NCBI GenBank assembly: GCA_028285625.1
Contig: JANQOX010000019.1
Location: 248,001-312,000, forward strand
Source: Myxococcota bacterium
GTDB lineage: Bacteria; Myxococcota_A; UBA9160; UBA6930
Length of the DNA stretch: 64,000 nucleotides
Reading direction: 5' to 3'
Shown here: in pieces, positions 28,090 to 35,964 of the stretch
How the letters are laid out: the number at the start of each line of letters is the position of its first letter
How positions within the stretch are numbered: the first letter of the stretch is position 1
Translations under genes and position numbers: made by a program
The notes under the pieces: model-generated
Databases searched by the model: none
The model's input: only the letters and a program-made list of their open reading frames with translations
What the model was told of the DNA's origin: nothing

Positions 28090-28827
28090 ATGGAGATCCT
28101 GGGAGCGATCGGCGGCGGTGCGTTCGTCCTGGTGAGCTTCGCGCTCGGCCTTCGCCTGCTGTGGCTGGGCGTGCGGCGCCGCCAGCTGGCCGAGTGGTGC
28201 CTCGGTGCCACGCTGTTCCTCACCGGAGGCGTGGGCTACCCGCTCGTGAGCATCTGCCGCCTGGTCCCCATGGAGGACGGCCTGCGGGGCGCGCTCTTCG
28301 CCGGCTTCATGGTGATGCAGGGGGTCGGCATCGGCTGCCTCGCCCTGTTCAACTGGCGCGTGTTCCGGCCCACCGATCGGCGGGCCCAGGCGGCCACGGT
28401 GGGGCTGTGGGCCACGCTCGGAGCCGGTGTGATCGGCCAGGCCCTCGGCCCGGGCTTCGCCGCGAGCGCCCTCGACCCCCAGGCCCCGTTCACGCAGCTC
28501 GGCAACTGGGGCGCGGCCGCTGCACTCGGCTGGGCGTGCGCCGAATCCTGGAACTACTACCGCATGCTGATCCGCCGACAGCGCCTGGGCATCGCCGACC
28601 CGCTGCTGGTGGACCGCTTCCGCCTGTGGGCGCTCAGCTCGGGAACCGCCACGGTGCTGACCCTGCTGTCGAACGTGGGGTTCATGATGGGCATCGACAT
28701 GGCCACGTGGCCCCCGGGCGCCCTGATGATCGGCGTGCTCGGCCTGCTGGCAGCGGGCGCCCTCGCGCTCGCATTCCTGCCGCCGGCCGCCTACGAACGA
28801 CGGGTGCGCGCTCGCAGCGCGGGCTGA
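28090..28827 (+). CDS. Seven-helix integral membrane protein, unknown function
   Basis: A 245-residue protein with about seven hydrophobic helices and no extra soluble domain. Motifs include RLLWLGVRRRQLAEWCLGATLFLTG... near the start, with GRNTRQ-like basic loops and NYYRMLIRRQRLGIADPLLV before the sixth helix. The same topology resembles the sensory N-terminus of the histidine kinase encoded at 32850, so a signal-sensing role is possible. The ATG at 28090 preceded by GGAGG is used; GTG 28078 is an alternative. Confidence 0.7.
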   Translation: MEILGAIGGGAFVLVSFALGLRLLWLGVRRRQLAEWCLGATLFLTGGVGYPLVSICRLVPMEDGLRGALFAGFMVMQGVGIGCLALFNWRVFRPTDRRAQAATVGLWATLGAGVIGQALGPGFAASALDPQAPFTQLGNWGAAAALGWACAESWNYYRMLIRRQRLGIADPLLVDRFRLWALSSGTATVLTLLSNVGFMMGIDMATWPPGALMIGVLGLLAAGALALAFLPPAAYERRVRARSAG

Positions 28828-28876
28828 AGCACGCCCAGGGTCTTCCGCCCATCGGGCTCCGGGCGCCGGCTGGACG

Positions 28877-29947
28877 CTACGCCTCGAACCCGGGCCGATA
28901 CACCGTGGTCGCCCGGAACACCTGGCCGGGGCGCAGCAGCGCCGACTCTCGCCAGGGGCGGTTCGGCGCGTCGACGTGCAGCTGCGCCTCGAGGCAAAGC
29001 CCGGTGCGGCGCGCGTAGGCCAGGCCCCCGCGGCCGACGCAGCTGCCGTCGAGTCCGTTGCCGCTGTAGAGCTGCAGACCGGGAAAGGTCGTCTCCACGT
29101 CGAGCCGGCGGCCGCTGCGTGGCTCGAACAACACCGCCGCCGGCCGGAGGGGGCCGTCGGCGCCTGCGGTCGCCTCGACCCCGTCGAGGGCGAAGTCGTG
29201 GTCGTAGCCGCCCCGCGCAGGATCCGCGGCGTCGATGGCCTCACCGAGGCGCCGCAGCCGCGAGGGGTCCACCTCGGCGAGCGCCTGAGCGTCGGGGGGC
29301 CGGAAGTCGAAGGGGGTCCCGTCCACAGGCCGGAACGGCCCCGACGGAATGCCCTCGTGGTCCACCGGGAGCACTCGCGAGGCGGCAATCCCCAATCGGT
29401 GATCGACGATCTCGCTGCGTCCCCCATCGGCCAGGTTCCAGTAGGCATGGTGACTCGGCGCGTAGAAGGTCGGACGATCGGTCGTGGCCTCGAAGTCGAT
29501 GCGAAGGGCACCCGACGGCTCGAGCGTGACGTCGACCTGGTTTCGCACGTTGCCCGGATGGCCCGCCTCGCCGTCGGGGCTGATGTGGACGAAGCGGACG
29601 CCCTGCCCCACAGCGCCCTCCCAGGGCTCGGAATCGAAGCAGGCGTAGCCGAGCCCCGGGAGCCCGCCGTGGAGCTGGTTGCGACCGTCGTTCGCATCGA
29701 GCTCGTAGCGCCGGCCGTCGATCTCGTAGCACGCACCCGAGATCCGGTTGGCCACGCGGCCGACGGTCGCCCCGAGGTACGGGTGATCGCCCCGGTAGCG
29801 CGTGGGATCATCGAAGCCGAGCACGAGGTCGTCGAGCCGCCCGCTGCGGTCGGGCGCCCGCAACCGTGCGATCGACGCGCCCACGTTGCAGAGCACGACC
29901 GAGACGCCCGCATCGCTCTCGAGTCGATGGAATCGTGGAGTCGCCAT
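28877..29947 (-). CDS. galM: Aldose 1-epimerase (mutarotase)
   Basis: Interconverts alpha and beta anomers of hexoses. The 356-residue protein shows the beta-sandwich family marks: GATVGRVANRISGACYEIDG, the NDGRNQLHGGLPGLG block with its catalytic His, PSHHAYWNLAD with the second His, and the late LQLYSGNGLDG and LCLEAQLHVDAPNRP containing the catalytic Glu. It lies between sugar hydrolase GH15 and maiA, divergent from the latter with only 20 nt between start codons, so their promoters must overlap or lie within the coding regions. Confidence 0.93.
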   Translation of the reverse strand: MATPRFHRLESDAGVSVVLCNVGASIARLRAPDRSGRLDDLVLGFDDPTRYRGDHPYLGATVGRVANRISGACYEIDGRRYELDANDGRNQLHGGLPGLGYACFDSEPWEGAVGQGVRFVHISPDGEAGHPGNVRNQVDVTLEPSGALRIDFEATTDRPTFYAPSHHAYWNLADGGRSEIVDHRLGIAASRVLPVDHEGIPSGPFRPVDGTPFDFRPPDAQALAEVDPSRLRRLGEAIDAADPARGGYDHDFALDGVEATAGADGPLRPAAVLFEPRSGRRLDVETTFPGLQLYSGNGLDGSCVGRGGLAYARRTGLCLEAQLHVDAPNRPWRESALLRPGQVFRATTVYRPGFEA

Positions 29948-29967
29948 GGCACCCCTACCCTACCGCC

Positions 29968-30609
29968 ATGAAGCTCTACACCTACCCCCGGTCTTCGGCC
30001 AGCTACCGCGTGCGCATCGCCCTCGAGTGGAAGGGCATCGCGCGAGAGGACGTGCCGGTCGATCTGGCCTCGGGCGAACAGCTGAGCCCCGCCTACCGTG
30101 CGGAGAACCCCGAAGCGCGCGTGCCGCTGCTGATCGACGGGGACGTGCGGCTCACCCAGGCTCTCGCGATTCTCGAGTACCTCGAAGAGACGCGGCCCGA
30201 CCCGCCGCTGCTGCCCCCCGATGCCGCGGGACGCGCACGCGTGCGCCAGCTCGCCCTGATCGTGGTCGCCGACACGCAGCCGCTCCAGAACACGGGGCCC
30301 TACGAGTACCTGAAGGACCCGCTCGGTCTCGGCGACGCCGAGCGCGGGCGCTGGTACGCGCATTGGGTGCGTCGCGGGCTCGCCGCGGTGGAGGCCCACC
30401 TGGCCGACGACCCGCGAACCGGCCATTTCTGCCACGGCGACGCGCCGACCCTGGCCGACGTCTGTCTCGTGCCCCAGGTGGCGAACGCAAGGCGGGCCGG
30501 GCTCGACTTCGCCCGCTACCCGAACGTCGCCCGCGTGTGCGACACCGCCATGGCGCTACCGGCCTTCGAACGCGCGGCGCCCGAGGCACAGCCGGGGGCG
30601 CCTCGGTAG
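29968..30609 (+). CDS. maiA: Maleylacetoacetate isomerase / zeta-class glutathione S-transferase
   Basis: A 213-residue enzyme that isomerises maleylacetoacetate to fumarylacetoacetate with glutathione in tyrosine catabolism. It begins MKLYTYPRSSASYRVRIAL, the zeta-class SSxSxRVRIAL glutathione site, followed by NPEARVPLLIDGD and QALAILEYLEE. The C-terminal helical domain has FCHGDAPTLADVCLVPQV. Other genes of the tyrosine pathway are not in the window. The last codons and stop lie in the first copy of a 24-bp repeat. Confidence 0.88.
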   Translation: MKLYTYPRSSASYRVRIALEWKGIAREDVPVDLASGEQLSPAYRAENPEARVPLLIDGDVRLTQALAILEYLEETRPDPPLLPPDAAGRARVRQLALIVVADTQPLQNTGPYEYLKDPLGLGDAERGRWYAHWVRRGLAAVEAHLADDPRTGHFCHGDAPTLADVCLVPQVANARRAGLDFARYPNVARVCDTAMALPAFERAAPEAQPGAPR

Positions 30610-30664
30610 ACGCGCCGGGGGGCGCCTCGGTAGACGCGCCGGGGGGCGCCTCGGTAGGCGTACC
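30594..30664 (+). repeat. Three tandem copies of a 24-bp repeat over the end of maiA
   Basis: Units of 23-24 bp (GGGGGGCGCCTCGGTAGACG plus CGCC) run 30594-30616, 30617-30640 and 30641-30664; the last differs at a few positions. Each unit contains GGCGCC and an in-frame TAG, so copy number does not change maiA, whose stop is in the first unit. Confidence 0.85.
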
Positions 30665-30683
30665 AGGGGCCGCCGGCCGGCGC

Positions 30684-31904
30684 TCAGTAGGCGCGCGAGA
30701 CGAGCCAGAAGACCCCGAGGCCCGCCACCGCCGCCGTGGTGCCCTCGAGCACCCAGCGCTCGGTACGTCCGCCGAGCCGCCCGAGGCCGCGCAGCAGAGG
30801 CCAGGCCAGCGCCACCATCGCGAGCTGTCCGATCTCGACGCCGAGGTTGAAGCCCAGCAGCGCCGGCAACAGGCGCTCGCCGGGCAACGCCAGTTCGGTG
30901 AGCACCCCGGCGAAGCCGAAGCCGTGCACCAACCCGAAGGCAAAGGCGATCGCGAAGCGCAGCCGCGCCGGACGCGCGCTGCGATCGACGAGGGCCAGAT
31001 AACAGAGCACGAACAGCGAAAGCCCCAGCAGCGTCACCGCGGGAACCCCACCCACGCCGAAGGCCGCTGCGATGCCCATCAGCGCAAGCAGGCCTGCGAC
31101 CGCAGCAGGCAAAGCCCGCGGTCGCCCGGCCAGCAGCCAGGCGTTCTCGGCCGCGACCAGTGCGATGGACAGGCCGATGATGGCCTCCACCGCGGCCGAC
31201 TCGGGCTGCACGCGCCCGAGCGCGGCCAGGGCCAGCGTGATGCTGTGCGCGACGGTGAAGCCCGTCGCAATGGTCACCACTTCGCGCAGCCGACCGGCCA
31301 GCAGAAGCAGACCCAGCAGGAAGACCAGGTGGTCTGCACCGCCGACGATGTGGACGATCCCGAGGCGCAGGTAGCGCAGCAGCGAGCTGCCCTCGGGCTC
31401 GCCCGATGCGAGCGTCCAGGCCGGGTCCTCTTCGGTGAGTACCCGCTCGGTGGGAAGCGCGCCGTCCAGACGCAGACGCGCGAAGTGCATGTGACTGGGC
31501 GCCACGTCGAGCAGGAACGCACTCTCGATGGTGATCGCGCCTTCGGGTGGACACGCCACGCGCCAGGAGAGCACCGCGCGCTCGGGCGGCGCGCGGAGCG
31601 CGCGGGGAGGCGAAACCAGCGGGCACGGGGCCTCGCCGACGCGCAACTGCAGCCGGCGGCTCGCATAGTCGGCGAGATCGGGAAGCAGCCGGCCGGGGCT
31701 CACCGTCCCGAAGGGGAGCCGGGTGAGTTCGAGCTGAGCCACGCGCAGCACGATGCGCGCTTCGCGCCCGTCGAGGAAGATGCTCGACCACGAAGCGCTG
31801 CGCGCATGCGCGCCCGCCTGGGCGGATCCGAACAGCGCCACGCAGGTCATGGCCACCGAGAGGGCGGCCCCTGCGCGACGCCGCAGCACGGGCGGCCGTT
31901 TCAG
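30684..31904 (-). CDS. HupE/UreJ-family membrane protein
   Basis: About 406 residues: a signal sequence (KRPPVLRRR, hydrophobic core, AGAHA), an exported beta-rich domain (to about 200), then six or seven helices with the HupE/UreJ signature GIVHIVGGADHLVFLLGLL, TVAHSITLALAAL, AAENAW and GLVHGFGFAGVL. Conserved His and Asp suggest metal transport or binding, as suggested for HupE and nickel or cobalt. No ATG, GTG or TTG precedes the signal sequence. CTG at 31904, overlapping the upstream stop as CTGA with GGAGG 7 nt before it, fits best; ATG 31850 would remove the basic part of the signal. Confidence 0.85.
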   Translation of the reverse strand: MKRPPVLRRRAGAALSVAMTCVALFGSAQAGAHARSASWSSIFLDGREARIVLRVAQLELTRLPFGTVSPGRLLPDLADYASRRLQLRVGEAPCPLVSPPRALRAPPERAVLSWRVACPPEGAITIESAFLLDVAPSHMHFARLRLDGALPTERVLTEEDPAWTLASGEPEGSSLLRYLRLGIVHIVGGADHLVFLLGLLLLAGRLREVVTIATGFTVAHSITLALAALGRVQPESAAVEAIIGLSIALVAAENAWLLAGRPRALPAAVAGLLALMGIAAAFGVGGVPAVTLLGLSLFVLCYLALVDRSARPARLRFAIAFAFGLVHGFGFAGVLTELALPGERLLPALLGFNLGVEIGQLAMVALAWPLLRGLGRLGGRTERWVLEGTTAAVAGLGVFWLVSRAY

Positions 31905-32782
31905 GGCAGCGCCTCCACGACCACGACGTCGGCCTCGTCCCGAAGCGCGTCGAGGTAGCGCCGCAGTGCGCGATCCCCGGCACGCCGGCGCCACTCGTTC
32001 TCCACCAGGTCGGCGACCTCGTCGAACGGAAGCGCTTGCGCCTCTTCGCGCTCCAGCAGTTCGAGCAGGTGATACCCGGTGCCCGAACGCACGGGCTCGG
32101 AGACCTGGCCGGCGGCGAGCGACGAAGCCGCGCGCAGCGCCGTGGGCCCCAGGTACTCCCGCACCTTCGCCGGGGGCAGCAGGGCATCGGGAAGCGGCGA
32201 GACGGGTGTGTCGCCGAGCGCATCGGCGACCTCCTCGAAGGGCACGCCCTCCGCCAGCCGTGCCGCCGCCCGCTCGATCCGCGCGCGCGGCGCCTGCTGG
32301 TCTCCGCGCGCGCTGCGCACGAACACCTGGCGCAGCCGCATGCGGCCGGGACGCGTGAAGAAGCCCACCTCGTCGCGGTAGAAGGACTCGAGGGTGGCCC
32401 GGTCGACCTCCTCGTCCTCGACCTCGACCACCACCGATTGGATCATCGCCTGGGCGATGTCCGCCCGGACACGCCGGTCGTTCTCGGCGAGCCCGAGGTC
32501 GAGCCCCCGCTGCACGAGCAGTTCTTCCTCGATCAGCCGGTCGAGCACCCGGCGCCGCGCCTCGGCGTCGACCGGGCCGCGGGTATCGGCCTCGAGCCCC
32601 GCGACCAGGCGCTCGTAGGCATCGCGGGTGATCACGCTCTGGTTCACCCGAGCGACCGCAGTCTCGGGAAGCCCGCCCAGGGTGGGGTCGGTGCCCAGCA
32701 GGCCCGAGGCCGCGACCACGAGGCCGAGCGCGGAGCCCGCCACGAGCAGCAAGATCGGCCGGCGGCTCCCCGTCCCCTCCAT
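31901..32782 (-). CDS. Parvulin-type peptidyl-prolyl isomerase (SurA/PpiC-like)
   Basis: A 293-residue envelope folding factor. An N-terminal signal anchor (residues about 8-28) precedes a SurA_N-like helical region (RVNQSVITRDAYERLV, RRRVLDRLIEEELLVQRG) and a divergent parvulin domain (about 145-250: MRLRQVFVRSARG, GVPFEEVADAL, VRSGTGYHLLELLEREEA). It is followed by, and overlaps, the HupE-like gene; this pair recurs together in related genomes, so it may help the exported part of that protein fold. Confidence 0.87.
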   Translation of the reverse strand: MEGTGSRRPILLLVAGSALGLVVAASGLLGTDPTLGGLPETAVARVNQSVITRDAYERLVAGLEADTRGPVDAEARRRVLDRLIEEELLVQRGLDLGLAENDRRVRADIAQAMIQSVVVEVEDEEVDRATLESFYRDEVGFFTRPGRMRLRQVFVRSARGDQQAPRARIERAAARLAEGVPFEEVADALGDTPVSPLPDALLPPAKVREYLGPTALRAASSLAAGQVSEPVRSGTGYHLLELLEREEAQALPFDEVADLVENEWRRRAGDRALRRYLDALRDEADVVVVEALP

Positions 32783-32849
32783 GGGCGGCGAACCCTAGCG
32801 CAGGGCGCGGCCGGCCGGTTCCGGCTCAGGGAAACGGTCGAAAATCCCG

Positions 32850-34736
32850 ATGGTGGGACCGATGGAGCCCGCCGCGACGTCCGTTCTGTCGAGCCACGGC
32901 TCGCTGCTGCTCGCGATGGGGGGCGTCGGGTTCATCGGCATCCTGCACCTGGGTTTCGCGCGGTCCGGAGGCCGGGGCCACGCCTGGGTCGCCCTGTGGT
33001 GCCTGATCGCGCTGATCCACCAGGCGGCGCGTTACGCGCAGCTGCACACTTTGGACCCGGAGACGGCCGTGCTCGCCGCGCGGCTCTTCGTGGCCTCCGG
33101 TGCGCTGATGATCGTCGCCGTCGTGGGGTTCGCCGCCAGTCTGGGCGAACCGAGCGAGGGCGCGCGACGGCTGGTGCGGAGCGTGACCCTGGGCAGCCTC
33201 GCCGTGGCCGGCCTCACGCTGTTCACCCCGGCGCTCATCCCCGGGCAGACCTTTCCGCGCACGGACTGGTTCGGCAACGACTACATCGGAGCCCCGGCGA
33301 GCCCCGCTGTGTTGCTGGTGCTGCCGCTGATCGGCGCAGGCCTCGCGTTCGTCCTGGGCGAGGTCCGCAAGGCCGACTTCGGCCTTGCACCGCAGCGGGT
33401 GCTGGTGGCCAGCTTCGCAGCCTATGCGGGCATGGCCGCGCTGTCGGTGCTCTCGGGCATGCGGCTCATCTCCATCCCGACGACCGTCGAGTACGGGCCC
33501 CTGGTCGTCGCGCTCGGGCTCAACCACCTGCTGATCGACCTGCACCGGCGTCTCGAGAAGGGCCTTCACGACATGGTCGACGAGCGCACCGCCGAGATCG
33601 CAGCGACCAACGCACGGCTGGCGGAGAGCGAACTCCGCTACCGCAACGTGATCGAGAATGCGCCGATCGGCGTCTTCGCCATGGATCACGAAGGCACGCT
33701 GGTCGCCATGAACCCGCGGCTTCGGGAGCTGATGGGGATGCCCGACGAGGTACAGGAGGTCGGGCGCCTCAACCTCCTCACCTTTCCGCTGCTGATCGAG
33801 TCCGGGATCAGCGACGCGCTCGAGCGCTGCGTCGAGAGCGGCCGCGTCGTCCAGGGGGAGCACCGCTACCGCTCCACCTGGGGTGCCGAGGCCGAAGCGC
33901 GTCTCACCCTCGCGCCTACGCGCGATGCCCAGGGAGCCACCACGGGCGTCATCGGTCTCGTTGAAGACGTCACCGAGCGACGCACCCTGGAGCGTTGCCT
34001 TCGCCAATCCCAGAAGATGGAGTCCGTGGGCCAGCTGGCCGCGGGCCTCGCACACGAGATCAACAATCCCATGGCCTACGTCCGCGCGAATCTCGCAGCC
34101 CTTCGAGGCGAATGGGACGCTCTGCGCCCTGCCCTCGAGAAGGAAACGCTCCCCGAAGACGTGCAGCAGCACCTCGTCGAGTGGGAGGAGCTGATCGACG
34201 ATTCCCTCGAAGGCGTCGACCGCACCGTGGCCATCGTGCGCGACATGCGCGAGTTCACCCACGGCGGGGCCGGACGCCGCGAGTGGGCGGACCTGAACGC
34301 CCTGGTGGAGGGCTCGGTGCGCGTGGCCACCTCGCATCGCGACGCGCGCGTCCACGTCGACGAGCGCTACGAGGCGATCCCGCTCGTCTCGTGCGAGCCG
34401 GGACCGCTTCGGCAGGTCTTCGTGAACCTTCTGGTCAACGCCATCCACGCGGTGGGCGACTCGGGCGCGATCCGGGTCGAGACCAGCTGCCGCAACGGCT
34501 TCGCCCAGGTGCGCGTGCGAGACGACGGGTGCGGCATGGGACCCGAGGTCGTGGAGCGCATCTTCGACCCGTTCTTCACGACCAAGGAGGCGGGCGACGG
34601 AACCGGCCTCGGCCTGTACGTCTCGTGGGAGATCGTGAGCCTCCACGGCGGGCGCATCCTGGTCGACTCGGACCCGGGCGCCGGCAGCCTGTTCGTGGTC
34701 GAGCTGCCCCTCGAGGGCCCCCGGCCCGCGGCCTGA
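32850..34736 (+). CDS. Membrane sensor histidine kinase with PAS domain
   Basis: A 628-residue two-component sensor. Residues about 15-235 form seven helices, a possible ligand sensor; a short coiled coil (RRLEKGLHDMVDERTAEI) leads to a PAS domain (about 265-385, YRNVIENAPIGVFAMD). The HisKA phosphoacceptor is in LAAGLAHEINNP. The ATPase domain has the N box NLLVNAIHAV, DDGCGMGPE, FDPFFTTKE and GTGLGLYVS. No response regulator is adjacent, so it is an orphan; the next gene may be its target but nothing shows this directly. A hairpin without U tract follows the stop. Confidence 0.93.
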   Translation: MVGPMEPAATSVLSSHGSLLLAMGGVGFIGILHLGFARSGGRGHAWVALWCLIALIHQAARYAQLHTLDPETAVLAARLFVASGALMIVAVVGFAASLGEPSEGARRLVRSVTLGSLAVAGLTLFTPALIPGQTFPRTDWFGNDYIGAPASPAVLLVLPLIGAGLAFVLGEVRKADFGLAPQRVLVASFAAYAGMAALSVLSGMRLISIPTTVEYGPLVVALGLNHLLIDLHRRLEKGLHDMVDERTAEIAATNARLAESELRYRNVIENAPIGVFAMDHEGTLVAMNPRLRELMGMPDEVQEVGRLNLLTFPLLIESGISDALERCVESGRVVQGEHRYRSTWGAEAEARLTLAPTRDAQGATTGVIGLVEDVTERRTLERCLRQSQKMESVGQLAAGLAHEINNPMAYVRANLAALRGEWDALRPALEKETLPEDVQQHLVEWEELIDDSLEGVDRTVAIVRDMREFTHGGAGRREWADLNALVEGSVRVATSHRDARVHVDERYEAIPLVSCEPGPLRQVFVNLLVNAIHAVGDSGAIRVETSCRNGFAQVRVRDDGCGMGPEVVERIFDPFFTTKEAGDGTGLGLYVSWEIVSLHGGRILVDSDPGAGSLFVVELPLEGPRPAA

Positions 34737-34744
34737 CGCGTGCC

Positions 34745-34763
34745 CCCGACGGCGCACGTCGGG
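34745..34763 (+). terminator. GC hairpin after the histidine kinase gene
   Basis: CCCGACG-GCGCA-CGTCGGG, a perfect 7-bp stem starting 9 nt after the stop codon. No T tract follows, so it could be a weak or Rho-assisted terminator or an mRNA-stabilising hairpin. Confidence 0.4.
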
Positions 34764-34780
34764 CCTGCGGTTACACTGTG

Positions 34781-34844
34781 CCCTCCGTAGGGAGGACACC
34801 CCGTCCTCCAGAACGGGAGGAACGCCGCTTCCTCCGCCGAGGAC
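34781..34844 (+). promoter_or_regulatory. Leader with five to six mutually exclusive hairpin arms before the Zn-ADH gene
   Basis: Alternating arms follow one another: CCCTCC (34781), GGGAGG/GGAGGAC (34790-34797), GTCCTCC (34803), GGGAGGAA (34815), TTCCTCC (34829), GAGGAC (34839). Adjacent arms pair perfectly (6-7 bp), but each inner arm can pair with either neighbour. The last arm is the Shine-Dalgarno site of the alcohol dehydrogenase gene and can pair with the arm at 34803. This has the layout of an attenuator or translational switch. No known riboswitch consensus was recognised. Confidence 0.4.
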
Positions 34845-34849
34845 CCAGC

Positions 34850-35941
34850 ATGTCCCGCACGTCGTTCGCGATGGTGCTCACCGACGCGCGCAAGCTCGAA
34901 CCACGCGACATCCCGCTGCCCGAAATCGGCGACGACGACGCGCTGCTGCGGGTCGAGGCGTGCGGCATCTGCGGAAGCGACTACGAGCAGTTCGAGGGCG
35001 TGCTGCGGACGCCGCTCCCGGTGGTGCCGGGCCACGAGCCCCTCGGCATCATCGAGAAGATCGGAGATCGCGCCGCCCGGCGCTGGGGTGTCGACCAGGG
35101 AGACCGCGTGGCGGTCGAGAACATCATCGCCTGCCGGTTCTGCCCTGCATGCCAGGCCGGCCGATCGCACCTGTGTCGCAACCGTCGCATCTACTCCTAC
35201 GTGCCCCTCCACGAGGGGCCGGGACTCTGGGGCGCGTACAGCCAGTACATGTACCTGCACCCCGACTCGGTCGTGCACCGGGTCGACCCCGAGATCGAGG
35301 CCTGGCGCGCTGCGTTGTTCAACCCGCTGGGTGCAGGCTACCGGTGGGCCGTCGAGATCCCGAACACGCGACCCGGCGATACGGTACTCGTGATCGGGCC
35401 CGGACAGCGGGGCCTCGCCAGCGTGCTCGCCGCCCGCGAGGCCGGCGCCGCGCAGGTGCTGGTGACCGGCCTCGAGGCCGACGCCAGAAAACTCGAACTC
35501 GCGCGGCACTGGGGCGCCGACCACACCCTCGTTGCCGACCGAGAGGACGTGCGCGCGCGGGTTCGCGAACTCACCGACGGGCACGGAGCCGACGTCGTCG
35601 TCGACGTCTCCTCCTACGCCCTCGAGCCCGTGCGCGAGTCCCTCGACTACGTGGCGATGGGGGGCACCGTCGTGCTGGCGGGCGTCAAGGGGTTCCGCCC
35701 GATCCCGGACTTCGTGACCGACAAGATCGTCATGAAGGAGATCCAGATTCGCGGCGCGATCGGCGTGACCAGCAGTGCGTACCGAAGCGCGATCCGCCTG
35801 CTCGAATCGGGCAAGGTCGACCTCGAGCGCATGCACACGCACGACTTCCCCCTCGAACGGGCCGAGCACGCGATCCGCGTGCTCGCGCGCGAGATCCCCG
35901 ACGAAGAGTCCATTCACAGCTGCCTGGTGCCCGAGCACTAG
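34850..35941 (+). CDS. Zinc-dependent medium-chain alcohol dehydrogenase
   Basis: A 363-residue NAD(P)-dependent dehydrogenase. The catalytic zinc ligands are in ACGICGSDYEQ and VPGHEPLG; the structural zinc Cys are CRFCPACQAGRSHLC; the dinucleotide loop is VIGPGQRGLASVLAA. The insertion RNRRIYSYVPLHEGPGLWGAYSQYM is seen in a branch acting on polyols or larger alcohols. The start ATG has GAGG 7 nt upstream. A leader rich in alternative hairpins precedes it, and an LLM oxidoreductase gene follows after 23 nt, likely in one operon with the VTT protein. Confidence 0.92.
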   Translation: MSRTSFAMVLTDARKLEPRDIPLPEIGDDDALLRVEACGICGSDYEQFEGVLRTPLPVVPGHEPLGIIEKIGDRAARRWGVDQGDRVAVENIIACRFCPACQAGRSHLCRNRRIYSYVPLHEGPGLWGAYSQYMYLHPDSVVHRVDPEIEAWRAALFNPLGAGYRWAVEIPNTRPGDTVLVIGPGQRGLASVLAAREAGAAQVLVTGLEADARKLELARHWGADHTLVADREDVRARVRELTDGHGADVVVDVSSYALEPVRESLDYVAMGGTVVLAGVKGFRPIPDFVTDKIVMKEIQIRGAIGVTSSAYRSAIRLLESGKVDLERMHTHDFPLERAEHAIRVLAREIPDEESIHSCLVPEH

Positions 35942-35964
35942 GTGGCCCTGCGCGCGGAGCCACG

